Both the position numbers and the translations under genes were made by a program. A stretch of 34,984 bases of DNA from Spiroplasma poulsonii. GTDB lineage: Bacteria; Bacillota_I; Bacilli_A; Mycoplasmatales; Mycoplasmataceae. Numbering within the stretch: the first letter of the stretch is position 1; each line of letters opens with the position of its first letter. Below, piece by piece: positions 1-10,598 of this stretch. A model generated the notes under the pieces. It was given only the letters and a program-made list of their open reading frames with translations. It was not told where the DNA came from and made no database searches. Where the stretch lies: assembly GCF_009866525.1 (NCBI RefSeq), contig NZ_CM020866.1, positions 194,571 to 229,554 of the forward strand, written 5' to 3'.

Positions 1-1
1 T

Positions 2-74
2 TGTGTTATTATCACCAAAACAATATCATCTTGGAAGTAGTTTTTGAAAGGAATATTATAATGAGCAAAATTAA
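2..74 (+). pseudogene. 3' end of duplicated ytpR
   Basis: This is the last part of the ytpR reading frame, matching the 3' end of the gene at 15267-15896. The rest lies outside the window. With code 4 the frame reads through TGA and ends at TAA 72-74, overlapping the start of the pncB copy at 61. Whether the left-arm gene is complete cannot be seen here. Confidence 0.75.
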
Positions 75-1085
75 AGCAGGATATTATAGTGCCGTTTATT
101 TTTTAAAAACAGCTAATATTTTAAAAAATGAGAAACCAAGTGATATCGTAACAATGCAATTTTTTTCAGCGTGAAGAAAATGTTATTTTAGCAGGGGTTA
201 ATGAATGTATCGAATTATTAAAAACAGAAGCTTTTAATCCAGAAACACTTGAAATTACTGCTTTGACTGATGGTGACGTAATTCAACCAAATGAACCTGT
301 GTTAAAAAGTTGCTGGACATTATTATCAATTTGGTCATTTAGAAGGAATTATTGATGGTATTTTAGCGCGACAAACTAGTATTGCCACTAATTGCCATCG
401 AATTTTACAAGTAGCAAATAACAAGCCAGTTATCTATATGAATGATCGTAGTGATTATTATTATAACCAAGAAAATGATGGTTATGCTGCTAAGGTTGGA
501 GGCATTACCAATTTTGTAACAACAGCTCAAGTAGCAAAACTAGCTGGTAATTATGAACCAATGGGAACGGTGCCGCATGCTTTAATTCAAGCATTTAATG
601 GTGACTTAATTGCTGCATTACATGCTTACCAACGTTTTTATCCAACCGATAAATTAGTAGCCTTAGTTGATTATAATAATGATGTTATACCGATACTTTA
701 AAAGTTGCTAGTGAATTTCCAAATTTATATGCGGTTCGTGTTGATACATCGCAAGCTTTGGTTGATAAAAATTTTCTTGGAAAAGAAAAACAATACTCCG
801 TTGATGAAATTAGGGGGGTCAATAAACATTTAGTTTGGGCCCTGCGACAAGCGTTAAATCAGCAAGGTTATGATTATGTTAAAATTATTGTTTTCTTCAG
901 GATTTAATGTTCAAAAAATTATTGAATTTGAGACGGAAGGGGTGCCAGTAGATATCTATGGGGTTGGTCAATCTTTAGCAAAAATTAATATTGGTTTTAC
1001 TGGTGATGCTGTACAATTAAATGGTATTGATCAAGCCAAAGTTGGTCGTCATAACATTATTTCAAATCGACTAGTTAAAAAGTAA
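61..1085 (+). pseudogene. pncB: Frameshifted duplicate of pncB (nicotinate phosphoribosyltransferase)
   Basis: This is a duplicate of the intact gene at 14258-15280. The ATG at 61 has the same AAAGGA ribosome-binding site upstream. At least four single-base indels against the right-arm copy break the frame: an extra T in the T run near 160-170, an extra A near 305, a missing T near 688 and an extra T near 893. All are in or beside short homopolymers, so base-calling error is as likely as real decay. No functional enzyme could be made from the sequence as written. Confidence 0.85.
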
Positions 1086-1124
1086 GAAATGTTTTATAAT
1101 ATTAGGTAAATAAAGGGGGTTTTC

Positions 1125-2224
1125 ATGATGAGTGAAAATAAAAACCAAAAAATCGAATCCTATTATAATCATGATGATGCTTATCCTCATCTAAAACGTG
1201 AACAAAAGCACAGCAACAACAAGAAGAAATACCAGAAACAACTAGTGTTGAGCATCAGGTTGAGAAAAAGCCTCCTTTAAATCCAATAGGAGAAGTTATT
1301 TCACCTTTGTATGGGAAAAAACTTGATGGAGCTAATGAATTTAAAACACACAATAAGTAGTTATGAAGATAATTTACATGATGAACTCGAAAATGCTGCT
1401 TCAAATTCAATTAATGAAATTATTGAACAAAAAATTGTTGAGAAAAAAGCTGAATTAGCAAAAATTTATGTTGTGGAAGAAAAAATTTCAGATGCTGAAA
1501 AGGCTAATGTTGAACAATATTTTAAAAAATATGATCCATTGACAGATAGCAACAAAATTAAATCAACTTTAAAAAATCGCAATAAATTATCAGAACAAGC
1601 AGCTCAAACAGTGTCATTTTTATTTAAACAACGTAAAAATGGGGAAAATATTTTTGGGGAGCGAACAAATGAATTAACGTTAGAATTAGAACAAATTAAA
1701 GAGAAATTAGTAACCCAAAACCACGCCATCAAGTTGATGAATATGAACAAACAGCATTGTTTGAAGGAATAGAAGAACAAAAACTAATTAATGAACAAAT
1801 TCGCCAAGCGATTGCAAAAGCCAATCAAATTGATGATAATTTTTCCGAGGATATGCCATTAGATCAACGCCGTCGTTTAATTCAACAGAACTCAACTAAA
1901 GCGGGAGCAGTTAGATTTAAAACATCACTTAATTTACAAGAAAGTAATGTAAACAATCAATTTTTGCGTCGTTCAAAACCAATTGCACAGTATCATAAAA
2001 ACTTGCATGATTTGCGAAAAGAAGATTCCGATTCAGAAACAAAACATGTTAATGACTATTATACTAAACGCAATCCATATTTATCACGGATGTTAGAAAT
2101 GGAAGAACGAACTACGCGAGAAGCTGAGGAAAAACGCAAAGAACGAATTAAAACCCAAATTAATGAAAGTAAAAATTTTGATAAAGATGAGAAAAATAAG
2201 GATTTTTATTTTGATATTAAATAA
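1125..2224 (+). pseudogene. Frameshifted duplicate of coiled-coil protein gene
   Basis: This is a copy of the 358-codon gene at 13142-14218 with the same AAAGGGGG ribosome-binding site. Single-base differences disrupt it: a missing A near 1206, an extra A near 1345 and a missing A near 1706. The 3' end also differs. In this arm the frame ends ...DEKNKDFYFDIK, while the right arm stops earlier after ...DENK. One of the two 3' ends must carry an indel, and the sequence does not say which is correct. Confidence 0.8.
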
Positions 2225-2280
2225 AATAAGTTATAATGTAAAAGTAATATTTAATTTGATTAGAAAAAAGGGTGGAAAAA

Positions 2281-2634
2281 ATGATATATATCTTAGCAAC
2301 TAGTGACGATTTATTAATTTCACAAACAATTTTAATTATTGTTTTATTATTTTTAGCAATTGTATTTTGTTGTTATGGAATTATTGCTGCACGGAAAGTT
2401 GCAATTGCTGCTAAGAAATTTGATTATTTTGTTGAAGACTTAACTTATAAATCAGAAATGTTAAACTCGACTGTTGATACAGTTGTTAAAGTTTCAAATT
2501 ATATTGATGTTTTTGAAGCTTTTGCGAAACGGAATGTTAAAGCATGAGTAAAAGTTATTGCCCGTAATAAAGATATTGCTTATCGAATTGTTGATAAATT
2601 AAAAGATTTTGCTAATTCTGATGAGAAGGAATAA
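2281..2634 (+). CDS. DUF948/YtxG-like membrane protein (duplicate copy)
   Basis: A 117-aa protein equivalent to the right-arm gene at 12707-13060, and the only multi-gene-block member that stays open in the left arm. An N-terminal hydrophobic segment (about residues 14-36, QTILIIVLLFLAIVF region) is followed by a helical, charged cytoplasmic part. An in-frame TGA near codon 89 is read as Trp. The ATG at 2281 is chosen over the GTG nine bases earlier because GGGTGG lies at normal spacing before it. The next gene begins two bases after the stop. See the right-arm entry for the family assignment. Confidence 0.75.
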
Positions 2635-2636
2635 TT

Positions 2637-3168
2637 ATGGCTTTTAAATTTGTTAAAACATTAGCAATTATGGTAGCGGGGATGCTTATTGCCCCTAAAA
2701 AAGGATCAGAATTACGCCAAGATTTTATTAATTTAGTTAAAAAATATAATCCACAATTGAAAAAAATGGTTAATAAAATTGAAATTGTGTGAAAAATCAC
2801 AAGGAATTGAATCAGACGAAGTAGCAGCTGATATTGAATTACGAATCAAAGATGTTAAGGGTGCGGTAGAAATTTTAGATTCTGCTTCAACAAAAGAAAT
2901 GGCTTATAAAGCATTAAAGAAAATTGATGTTGGGACAGTAAAATTAATTAAAGCTGCCGCAAAATCACCAAATGTTCGTGCTGTTGCGAAAGACTTAGCT
3001 AAAATAACAGTTTCTGCTATTGATGCGGGAATTAAAGTAACAGAAGATCTGAAAAAAACATCAGCGTCAATTTCAGAAAAAATTATTGAAGAGGAAAAAC
3101 CTAATCAACTTAAAAAATCGCAAAAGTCGATAAAGAATAACTCTAACAATTTAGAGTTTTTTAAATAG
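2637..3168 (+). pseudogene. Duplicate YtxH-like gene with shifted C-terminus
   Basis: A copy of 12198-12704. It is open through most of its length, with an in-frame TGA read as Trp. A missing A in the A run near 3111-3116 shifts the last codons, so the protein ends ...NNLEFFK, reading into the terminator hairpin instead of stopping after ...KVDKE. It might still give a nearly full-length protein. The shift is in a homopolymer and may be a sequencing error. Confidence 0.75.
3140..3162 (+). terminator. Intrinsic terminator after ytxH-like gene
   Basis: A short stem ACTCTAA / TTAGAGT with a CAAT-type loop is followed by a T run. It separates the coiled-coil/ytxG/ytxH genes from tyrS. The same hairpin is present in the right arm at 12175-12198. 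Confidence 0.65.
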
Positions 3169-3183
3169 TAGAGGAAATAAAAG

Positions 3184-4431
3184 ATGGTAAAAGATTTATA
3201 GAAGAATTAAAATGACGAGGTCTATTAAAACAAGTAACTAATGAGACAAAATTATTAAAAGCTCAAACTTTAAAAAAAGGGGTTTATTGTGGTTTTGATC
3301 CGACAGGTGATTCATTACATGTTGGGCATTTAATTCAAATCATGTTATTAAAACGGTTTGAAATGTTTGGTTTTCAACCAATTGCAATTATTGGTGGCGG
3401 AACTGGAATGATTGGTGACCCAAGTGGTAAGAAAGCAGAACGTGTATTATTAAATGATGAGACAATTATGTACAATGTCCAAGCAATAAGTAAACAAATG
3501 CAACAATTAATTGGAAAAAATGTCCGAATGGTTAATAATACTGATTGATTACAAAAAATGACTTTAATTGATTTTTTACGAACTGTTGGAAAAGATTTTA
3601 ATATTAGTTATTTGTTGGCAAAAGAAAATATCGCGACAAGAATTGAAGTTGGTTTATCGTATACTGAGTTTGCTTATACTTTATTACAAGCATATGATTT
3701 TTATCAATTATATGTTAATTATGATTGTGCTGTTCAAACCGGAGGAAGTGACCAATGAGGAAATATTACTTCAGGGACAGACTATATTCATAAACAAATT
3801 GGCGAAGATAATTTAGCTTGTGGTTTAACAATGAACTTATTAACAAAGCTGATGGGACAAAATTTGGAAAAACAGAATCAGGAGCCGTTTGGTTAGATCC
3901 AAAAAAAACATCACCATATGAATTTTACCAATTTTTCTTTAATCAAGATGATCAAGAAACCGGGAAATTATTACGTTATTTGACAATGTTAACAGAAGCA
4001 GAAATTATTGCAATTGAAAAAGAACACCAAAAAGAACCAGCAAAGCGAATTGCACAAAAAAAATTAGCTGAAGCAGTAACATTATTTGTGCATCAAGCAG
4101 ACGGTTTGAAAACAGCACAAATTGTGAGTGAAGCATTATTTAATGGTAATTTGCACCAGTTATCAGATCAACAGTTGGATCAGTTACAAACTAGTTTACC
4201 GTTTTTTTCATTATCAACTTTTGATTTATCAATTCTTGATTTATTAGTTCAAGCAGAAATCGTTTCATCAAACGAGAAGGGCGGGAGTTTTTAACACAAG
4301 GAGCAATCACCGTGAATGGCATTGTTATTAATGAAGAAACATGGACTGTTACAAAAGATAAATTTTTATTTAATAAATACTTAATTGTTCGTCGTGGAAA
4401 ACGAAAATATCATTTAATTTCTTGTGAATAG
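3184..4431 (+). pseudogene. tyrS: Frameshifted duplicate of tyrS (tyrosyl-tRNA synthetase)
   Basis: A copy of the intact tyrS at 10904-12154, three bases shorter. Single-base deletions occur near 3195 (after the first codons), near 3845 (A run before GCTGATGGG) and near 4271 (A run before CGAGAAGG). The first deletion would already abolish translation from the normal start. A second functional tyrS is therefore not predicted unless these are read errors. Confidence 0.85.
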
Positions 4432-4446
4432 TTGAGTATTTAAAAT

Positions 4447-4480
4447 TAAAAAAACACACTTTTATAAGTGTGTTTTTTTA
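4447..4480. terminator. Bidirectional terminator between tyrS copy and membrane gene
   Basis: A near-perfect stem AAACACACTT / AAGTGTGTTT is flanked by an A run on one side and a T run on the other, so it can end transcription from both directions. It lies between two convergent genes. The right-arm equivalent is at 10856-10889. Confidence 0.8.
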
Positions 4481-4490
4481 TGGTGCAAAA

Positions 4491-4736
4491 TTATTTTAAT
4501 TCAACGGTTTTACTTTTGATAGATTTCTTTTTATTTTTAACATAAAGACGAGTATAATAAACCACTTGGATTAACAATACAACAAAGATATTAATAAATG
4601 CAAATAAACGACAATGTCAAGGTGTTTGTGGTAATGCTAAAACAGCAATTAACATTGCTAAAGCATAAGCATTTAATATTCCTCAGATTGTAATTTTATG
4701 TCATAACTTTAATTTTCTTTTCTCAGTTTTTTTCAT
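4491..4736 (-). CDS. 81-aa two-helix membrane protein (duplicate copy)
   Basis: This is the left-arm copy of the gene at 10599-10844 and remains open. It has a basic N-terminus, two hydrophobic segments and a Lys-rich C-terminus. It uses TGA for Trp at several positions. A ribosome-binding site AGAAAGG lies before the ATG. Function unknown. Confidence 0.65.
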
Positions 4737-5034
4737 ATTTAGAACCTTTCTGGTATGTTTGACCATTTATATCTGTGTAAAATACACTTAGTATTATTTT
4801 AACTTAAAAATCTAAAATTATGTCTTTTATTCTTTAATTTTTAAATTATTTTTCTTAATTTAATTAAATTTAGTTTTTATTTGCTTAAAATAAAAACTAA
4901 ATAATTGTGCATTATAATGAGATTTTTTCTCATTTTTAATTATACAATTTAGTTATTTGGAAGAAAATTTAAAAGCAATCGGTTGTAATTATCTTAAATT
5001 AATAAATAAAAAATAATACATTTAGTATTATTTA
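4737..5034. other. AT-rich intergenic region
   Basis: About 300 bases without a convincing reading frame, repeated in inverse at 10301-10598. It holds a small hairpin (AATGAG / CTCATT near 4917-4935), and promoter-like TA-rich stretches ahead of the 81-aa gene. Nothing else is recognisable. Confidence 0.5.
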
Positions 5035-5169
5035 TTAATTAGAATTTCCTTTTTTACTCAATTCTAATTCATTTTAGCTTTTTCATATATTTCGATAATT
5101 GCTTTATGGCGTAAATATTCTTCTTCTGAAATATTTTGGATGACACGTTCTTTAATTTCATCTTCAATA

Positions 5170-6229
5170 GACTTCTTGCGATACCCTTTTTTATTAAAAT
5201 ATTATTATAAAATATAATTTATGAGGACATAAAAATATGAACAATAATAAATTTAATACTCTTAATGATAGAGAATGGTTAAGATTAACAGGAATAAAAA
5301 AATCCACTTTTAATAAAATGTTAGATATTTTAAAAGTTGCTGAAATAGAAAAATTTAAAAAAGGTGGTAAAACTAATAAATTATCATTAGAAAATAGATT
5401 ATTGATGACTTTATTATATTGACGAGAATATCCGACTTATTTTCATCTTGGTAAAAGTTTTGATATTAGTGAGGCTAATTGTTATCGTAATATTAAGTGA
5501 ATTGAAGATATTTTAATTAAAAACTCTGATTTTCAACAACTTGCTGGTAAAAAAGCACTAATAAATGATTATTTTAATGATAAAACTATTATTATTGATG
5601 CTACCGAAACTCCAATCCAACGCCCAAAAAAAGACAAAAACAATCTTATTCTGGTAAAAAGAAAAAACACACGATCAAAACACAAGTAATTATCGAACAA
5701 GAAACCAAAAAAATTATTGCAACAAGTTTTTCGCTCGGAAAAAAACATGATTATGCTTTATTTAAAGAATCAAAAATCCCAATTTTAAAAAATACCAAAT
5801 TAATAGTTGATAGTGGTTATCAGGAATACAAAAAATCACAATAATGTTCTAATACCTACAAAGAAAACAAGAAAAACCCTTTAAACAAGAACAAAAGCAA
5901 TATAATAGACTAGTTTCAAAAATGAGAATTATTATTGAAAATATTTTTGCTATTCTTAAAAAATTTAAAATTATTACAGAAAAATATCGTAATCGAAGAA
6001 AAAGATTTGGTTTAAGATTTAATTTAATTGCCTCAATTTATAATTTACAATTATTATATTTAACATAAAATATTTATTTAAAATTAAATAATTTAAATAA
6101 TAAATTAATTTTTCGTTGTGGAAAAATATTAAATTTTTAAATAAAAAACATAATTAATTAAAATATATTTTTCTATTAGTATCTTTTTTACAAATATTTG
6201 CAATTTTTTAACAAGTAATGCAAGAAGTC
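5170..6229 (+). mobile_element. IS5-family element, copy 1 (degraded, 1060 bp)
   Basis: Terminal inverted repeats GACTTCTTGC / GCAAGAAGTC, with TA on both sides as the duplicated target. This copy is five bases shorter than the 1065-bp standard copy. All five losses lie near 5822-5900 in A runs and break the second half of the transposase. Confidence 0.9.
5237..6068 (+). pseudogene. IS5-family transposase, frameshifted copy
   Basis: ORF A (5237-5689) is intact, but the downstream half has several one-base deletions. It therefore cannot give the complete DDE protein even with the programmed frameshift. Family features are described for the copy at 7953-8788. Confidence 0.85.
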
Positions 6230-6376
6230 TAATAAATAAAAATATATATTTATTTAATGTGTTAATTGCTTTTTCAATTTCTTCGTTTGTTGCAACATAA
6301 TCAGAAATTAAATTCAAATTTTTTCTCAGTTTAAATTATTAACAAAATCTAAAATAACCGTGGATTTTCTTTAATA

Positions 6377-7441
6377 GACTTCTTGCATTACTTGTTAAAA
6401 AATTGCAAATATTTGTAAAAAAGATACTAATAGAAAAATATAATTTTAATTAATTATGTTTTTTATTTAAAAATTTAATATTTTTCCACAACGAAAAATT
6501 AATTTATTATTTAAATTATTTAATTTTAAATAAATATTTTATGTTAAATATAATAATTGTAAATTATAAATTGAGGCAATTAAATTAAATCTTAAACCAA
6601 ATCTTTTTCTTCGATTACGATATTTTTCTGTAATAATTTTAAATTTTTTAAGAATAGCAAAAATATTTTCAATAATAATTCTCATTTTTGAAACTAGTCT
6701 ATTATATTGCTTTTGTTCTTTGTTTAAAGGGTTTTTCTTTGTTTTCTTTGTAGGTATTAGAACATTATTGTGATTTTTTTGTATTCCTTGATAACCACTA
6801 TCAACTATTAATTTGGTATTTTTTAAAATTGGGATTTTTGATTCTTTAAATAAAGCATAATCATGTTTTTTTCCGAGCGAAAAACTTGTTGCAATAATTT
6901 TTTTGGTTTCTTGTTCGATAATTACTTGTGTTTTGATCGTGTGTTTTTTCTTTTTACCAGAATAAGATTGTTTTTGTCTTTTTTTGGGCGTTGGATTGGA
7001 GTTTCGGTAGCATCAATAATAATAGTTTTATCATTAAAATAATCATTTATTAGTGCTTTTTTACCAGCAAGTTGTTGAAAATCAGAGTTTTTAATTAAAA
7101 TATCTTCAATTCACTTAATATTACGATAACAATTAGCCTCACTAATATCAAAACTTTTACCAAGATGAAAATAAGTCTGATATTCTCGTCAATATAATAA
7201 AGTCATCAATAATCTATTTTCTAATGATAATTTATTAGTTTTACCACCTTTTTTAAATTTTTCTATTTCAGCAACTTTTAAAATATCTAACATTTTATTA
7301 AAAGTGGATTTTTTTATTCCTGTTAATCTTAACCATTCTCTATCATTAAGAGTATTAAATTTATTATTGTTCATATTTTTATGTCCTCATAAATTATATT
7401 TTATAATAATATTTTAATAAAAAATGGTATCGCAAGAAGTC
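6377..7441 (-). mobile_element. IS5-family element, copy 2
   Basis: A full-length 1065-bp copy flanked by TA (6375-6376 and 7442-7443). It faces copy 1 across about 147 bp of the split 115-codon gene. Its outer end is the exact inner boundary of the left duplication arm, and it truncates the membrane gene that starts at 7649. Confidence 0.95.
6539..7374 (-). CDS. IS5-family transposase, copy 2 (two-frame)
   Basis: A 278-aa DDE transposase expected through a -1 frameshift. ORF A alone ends at 6922. No disabling change is seen. The spacer GGTATC near the element's left end carries one substitution (ATGGTATC for AGGGTATC). Confidence 0.85.
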
Positions 7442-7443
7442 TA

Positions 7444-7649
7444 TTTAATAAAAAATAAAAACTAATTTGAATTACAACTAAAAAACAATTGCCAAGGTTT
7501 TTTTTAACTTTTATTTTTAAAACAGAAAGATTAGTAATATATGAAGCAAGATAAAGAACCGCAAAAAAAACTAAGATTTTAACAATAAAAAGTAATAATG
7601 CTAAATCAAGATATTTAAACCCCAAAAGTGTAGAAATTAATTTGTCCAT
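7444..7649 (-). pseudogene. Membrane protein truncated by IS
   Basis: The first 69 codons of an unrecognised membrane protein. They hold two hydrophobic segments (about residues 14-38 and 52-68) with a positively charged stretch KIKVKKN between them. AAGG lies at good distance before the ATG at 7649. The frame runs into the IS end and stops within it, so the original C-terminus is lost. It is divergent from the gene at 7819 in the unique spacer of the palindrome. Confidence 0.65.
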
Positions 7650-7818
7650 TTTTATACCTTGTCTTTTTCAAATTCTTTCCGGCATTTTTTATTATTATAT
7701 ATATTTATTTACAAAAATGCAAAAAATTTTTTTAAAAAAATAAATGTTATAATTAAAATGCAGTTGATAATTTAAAAAATTATTAACATTAAAAGGATTC
7801 AGGAGGTATAAAAAATAA
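7650..7818. promoter_or_regulatory. Divergent promoter region with strong ribosome-binding site
   Basis: A TATAAT hexamer at 7748-7753 precedes the rightward gene. AGGAGGT at 7801-7807 is an unusually complete Shine-Dalgarno sequence before the ATG at 7819. The other side carries the leader of the leftward membrane gene. This is the core of the non-duplicated spacer. Confidence 0.5.
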
Positions 7819-7885
7819 ATGTTACCAGAAAAAATTGATATTTTTATTGACGAACATATTGATAAACCTTTATCAGAATATATTA

Positions 7886-8950
7886 GACTTCTTGCGATAC
7901 CCTTTTTTATTAAAATATTATTATAAAATATAATTTATGAGGACATAAAAATATGAACAATAATAAATTTAATACTCTTAATGATAGAGAATGGTTAAGA
8001 TTAACAGGAATAAAAAAATCCACTTTTAATAAAATGTTAGATATTTTAAAAGTTGCTGAAATAGAAAAATTTAAAAAAGGTGGTAAAACTAATAAATTAT
8101 CATTAGAAAATAGATTATTGATGACTTTATTATATTGACGAGAATATCAGACTTATTTTCATCTTGGTAAAAGTTTTGATATTAGTGAGGCTAATTGTTA
8201 TCGTAATATTAAGTGAATTGAAGATATTTTAATTAAAAACTCTGATTTTCAACAACTCGCTGGTAAAAAAGCACTAATAAATGATTATTTTAATGATAAA
8301 ACTATTATTATTGATGCTACCGAAACTCCATTCCAACGCCCAAAAAAAGACAAAAACAATCTTATTCTGGTAAAAAGAAAAAACACACGATCAAAACACA
8401 AGTAATTATCGAACAAGAAACCAAAAAAATTATTGCAACAAGTTTTTCGCTCGGAAAAAAACATGATTATGCTTTATTTAAAGAATCAAAAATCCCAATT
8501 TTAAAAAATACCAAATTAATAGTTGATAGTGGTTATCAAGGAATACAAAAAAATCACAATAATGTTCTAATACCTACAAAGAAAACAAAGAAAAACCCTT
8601 TAAACAAAGAACAAAAGCAATATAATAGACTAGTTTCAAAAATGAGAATTATTATTGAAAATATTTTTGCTATTCTTAAAAAATTTAAAATTATTACAGA
8701 AAAATATCGTAATCGAAGAAAAAGATTTGGTTTAAGATTTAATTTAATTGCCTCAATTTATAATTTACAATTATTATATTTAACATAAAATATTTATTTA
8801 AAATTAAATAATTTAAATAATAAATTAATTTTTCGTTGTGGAAAAATATTAAATTTTTAAATAAAAAACATAATTAATTAAAATTATATTTTTCTATTAG
8901 TATCTTTTTTACAAATATTTGCAATTTTTTAACAAGTAATGCAAGAAGTC
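7886..8950 (+). mobile_element. IS5-family element, copy 3 (reference copy, 1065 bp)
   Basis: Ends are GACTTCTTGCGATACCC and ...TGCAAGAAGTC, flanked by TA at 7884-7885 and 8951-8952. The element carries one transposase gene in two overlapping frames and about 160 bp of AT-rich noncoding sequence after it. It is inserted in codon 22-23 of the 115-codon gene. Confidence 0.95.
7953..8788 (+). CDS. IS5-family DDE transposase (programmed -1 frameshift)
   Basis: This enzyme cuts and joins the IS ends. ORF A (7953-8405, 150 aa) holds an N-terminal helix-turn-helix-like part (LTGIKKSTFNKMLDIL, residues 18-33) and the first catalytic Asp (IIIDATETP, D121). An A7 run at 8342-8348, in phase A_AAA_AAA_G, allows a -1 shift into the second frame. 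That frame holds YSGKKKKHTIKTQ, the second Asp (VDSGYQG, D192), the catalytic Glu (RIIIENIF, E236) and the RNRRKRFGLRFNLIA tail. The fused product is 278 aa, normal for this family (DDE_Tnp_4 type). TGA is used for Trp. Conservation of the two-frame layout across all nine copies supports programmed frameshifting rather than error. This copy has TPFQRP where the others have TPIQRP. Confidence 0.9.
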
Positions 8951-9099
8951 TATTAAAGAAAATCCACGGTTTATTTTAGAGTTTGTTAATAATTTAAACT
9001 GAGAAGAAAAATTTGAATTAATTTCTGATTATGTTGCAACAAACGAAGAAATTGAAAAAGCAATTAACACATTAAATAAATATATATTTTTATTTATTA

Positions 9100-10164
9100 G
9101 ACTTCTTGCATTACTTGTTAAAAAATTGCAAATATTTGTAAAAAAGATACTAATAGAAAAATATAATTTTAATTAATTATGTTTTTTATTTAAAAATTTA
9201 ATATTTTTCCACAACGAAAAATTAATTTATTATTTAAATTATTTAATTTTAAATAAATATTTTATGTTAAATATAATAATTGTAAATTATAAATTGAGGC
9301 AATTAAATTAAATCTTAAACCAAATCTTTTTCTTCGATTACGATATTTTTCTGTAATAATTTTAAATTTTTTAAGAATAGCAAAAATATTTTCAATAATA
9401 ATTCTCATTTTTGAAACTAGTCTATTATATTGCTTTTGTTCTTTGTTTAAAGGGTTTTTCTTTGTTTTCTTTGTAGGTATTAGAACATTATTGTGATTTT
9501 TTTGTATTCCTCGATAACCACTATCAACTATTAATTTGGTATTTTTTAAAATTGGGATTTTTGATTCTTTAAATAAAGCATAATCATGTTTTTTTCCGAG
9601 CGAAAAACTTGTTGCAATAATTTTTTTGGTTTCTTGTTCGATAATTACTTGTGTTTTGATCGTGTGTTTTTTCTTTTTACCAGAATAAGATTGTTTTTGT
9701 CTTTTTTTGGGCGTTGGATTGGAGTTTCGGTAGCATCAATAATAATAGTTTTATCATTAAAATAATCATTTATTAGTGCTTTTTTACCAGCAAGTTGTTG
9801 AAAATCAGAGTTTTTAATTAAAATATCTTCAATTCACTTAATATTACGATAACAATTAGCCTCACTAATATCAAAACTTTTACCAAGATGAAAATAAGTC
9901 GGATATTCTCGTCAATATAATAAAGTCATCAATAATCTATTTTCTAATGATAATTTATTAGTTTTACCACCTTTTTTAAATTTTTCTATTTCAGCAACTT
10001 TTAAAATATCTAACATTTTATTAAAAGTGGATTTTTTTATTCCTGTTAATCTTAACCATTCTCTATCATTAAGAGTATTAAATTTATTATTGTTCATATT
10101 TTTATGTCCTCATAAATTATATTTTATAATAATATTTTAATAAAAAAGGGTATCGCAAGAAGTC
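9100..10164 (-). mobile_element. IS5-family element, copy 4
   Basis: A full-length 1065-bp copy, TA flanks at 9098-9099 and 10165-10166. It is inserted in the same gene as copy 3, 148 bp away and in opposite orientation, with the 3' sides facing each other. It is mirrored by copy 1 in the left arm. Confidence 0.95.
9262..10097 (-). CDS. IS5-family transposase, copy 4 (two-frame)
   Basis: Full-length with intact D, D and E motifs. One change after the second Asp gives DSGYRG instead of DSGYQG. ORF A ends at 9645 and the rest needs the -1 shift on the A7 run. Confidence 0.85.
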
Positions 10165-10300
10165 TATTGAAGATGAAATTAAAGAACGTGTCATCCAAAA
10201 TATTTCAGAAGAAGAATATTTACGCCATAAAGCAATTATCGAAATATATGAAAAAGCTAAAAATGAATTAGAATTGAGTAAAAAAGGAAATTCTAATTAA

Positions 10301-10598
10301 TAAATAATACTAAATGTATTATTTTTTATTTATTAATTTAAGATAATTACAACCGATTGCTTTTAAATTTTCTTCCAAATAACTAAATTGTATAATTAAA
10401 AATGAGAAAAAATCTCATTATAATGCACAATTATTTAGTTTTTATTTTAAGCAAATAAAAACTAAATTTAATTAAATTAAGAAAAATAATTTAAAAATTA
10501 AAGAATAAAAGACATAATTTTAGATTTTTAAGTTAAAATAATACTAAGTGTATTTTACACAGATATAAATGGTCAAACATACCAGAAAGGTTCTAAAT
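10301..10598. other. AT-rich intergenic region (right-arm copy)
   Basis: The inverse of 4737-5034. It has the same AATGAG / CTCATT hairpin near 10403-10421, and TA-rich promoter-like sequence just upstream of the 81-aa gene. No reading frame is supported. Confidence 0.5.

Larger units (their letters stand above)
5035..6376 (-). pseudogene. Left-arm remnants of 115-codon gene, split by IS
   Basis: Two pieces of the gene described at 7819-10300 flank the IS copy at 5170-6229: the C-terminal piece at 5035-5169 and the middle piece at about 6230-6376. The N-terminal piece is absent here, because the duplication ends at the next IS. The middle piece carries indels and substitutions compared with the right arm. 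Confidence 0.75.
1..7443 (+). repeat. Left arm of giant inverted duplication
   Basis: The whole stretch reads as the reverse complement of 7884-15340. It contains, in mirror order, the ytpR 3' end, pncB, the coiled-coil gene, the ytxG/ytxH-like pair, tyrS, the 81-aa membrane gene, two pieces of the 115-codon gene and two IS copies. It stops exactly at the outer end of the IS at 6377-7441. At its outer side it runs off the window start, so its true length is unknown. Compared with the right arm it has many one-base indels, mostly in A or T runs, which break pncB, the coiled-coil gene, ytxH and tyrS. This arm is either a decaying duplicate or a low-quality assembly copy. Confidence 0.95.
7819..10300 (+). 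pseudogene. 115-codon gene split by two IS insertions
   Basis: Three exon-like pieces form one gene: 7819-7885, about 8951-9099 and about 10165-10300. Removing both IS copies and one TA each joins them in frame to a 115-aa acidic, Lys/Glu-rich helical protein. It starts MLPEKIDIFIDEHI and ends ELSKKGNSN, with an in-frame TGA read as Trp in the middle piece. The start has a strong AGGAGGT. The family is not recognised. The clean in-frame reconstruction shows that the gene was functional until recently and confirms TA as the duplicated target. Confidence 0.85.

Noticed and set aside
6129-6317. 62-aa minus-strand frame at the end of IS copy 1
   Set aside because: It joins part of the split 115-codon gene to IS terminal sequence and is not an independent gene.
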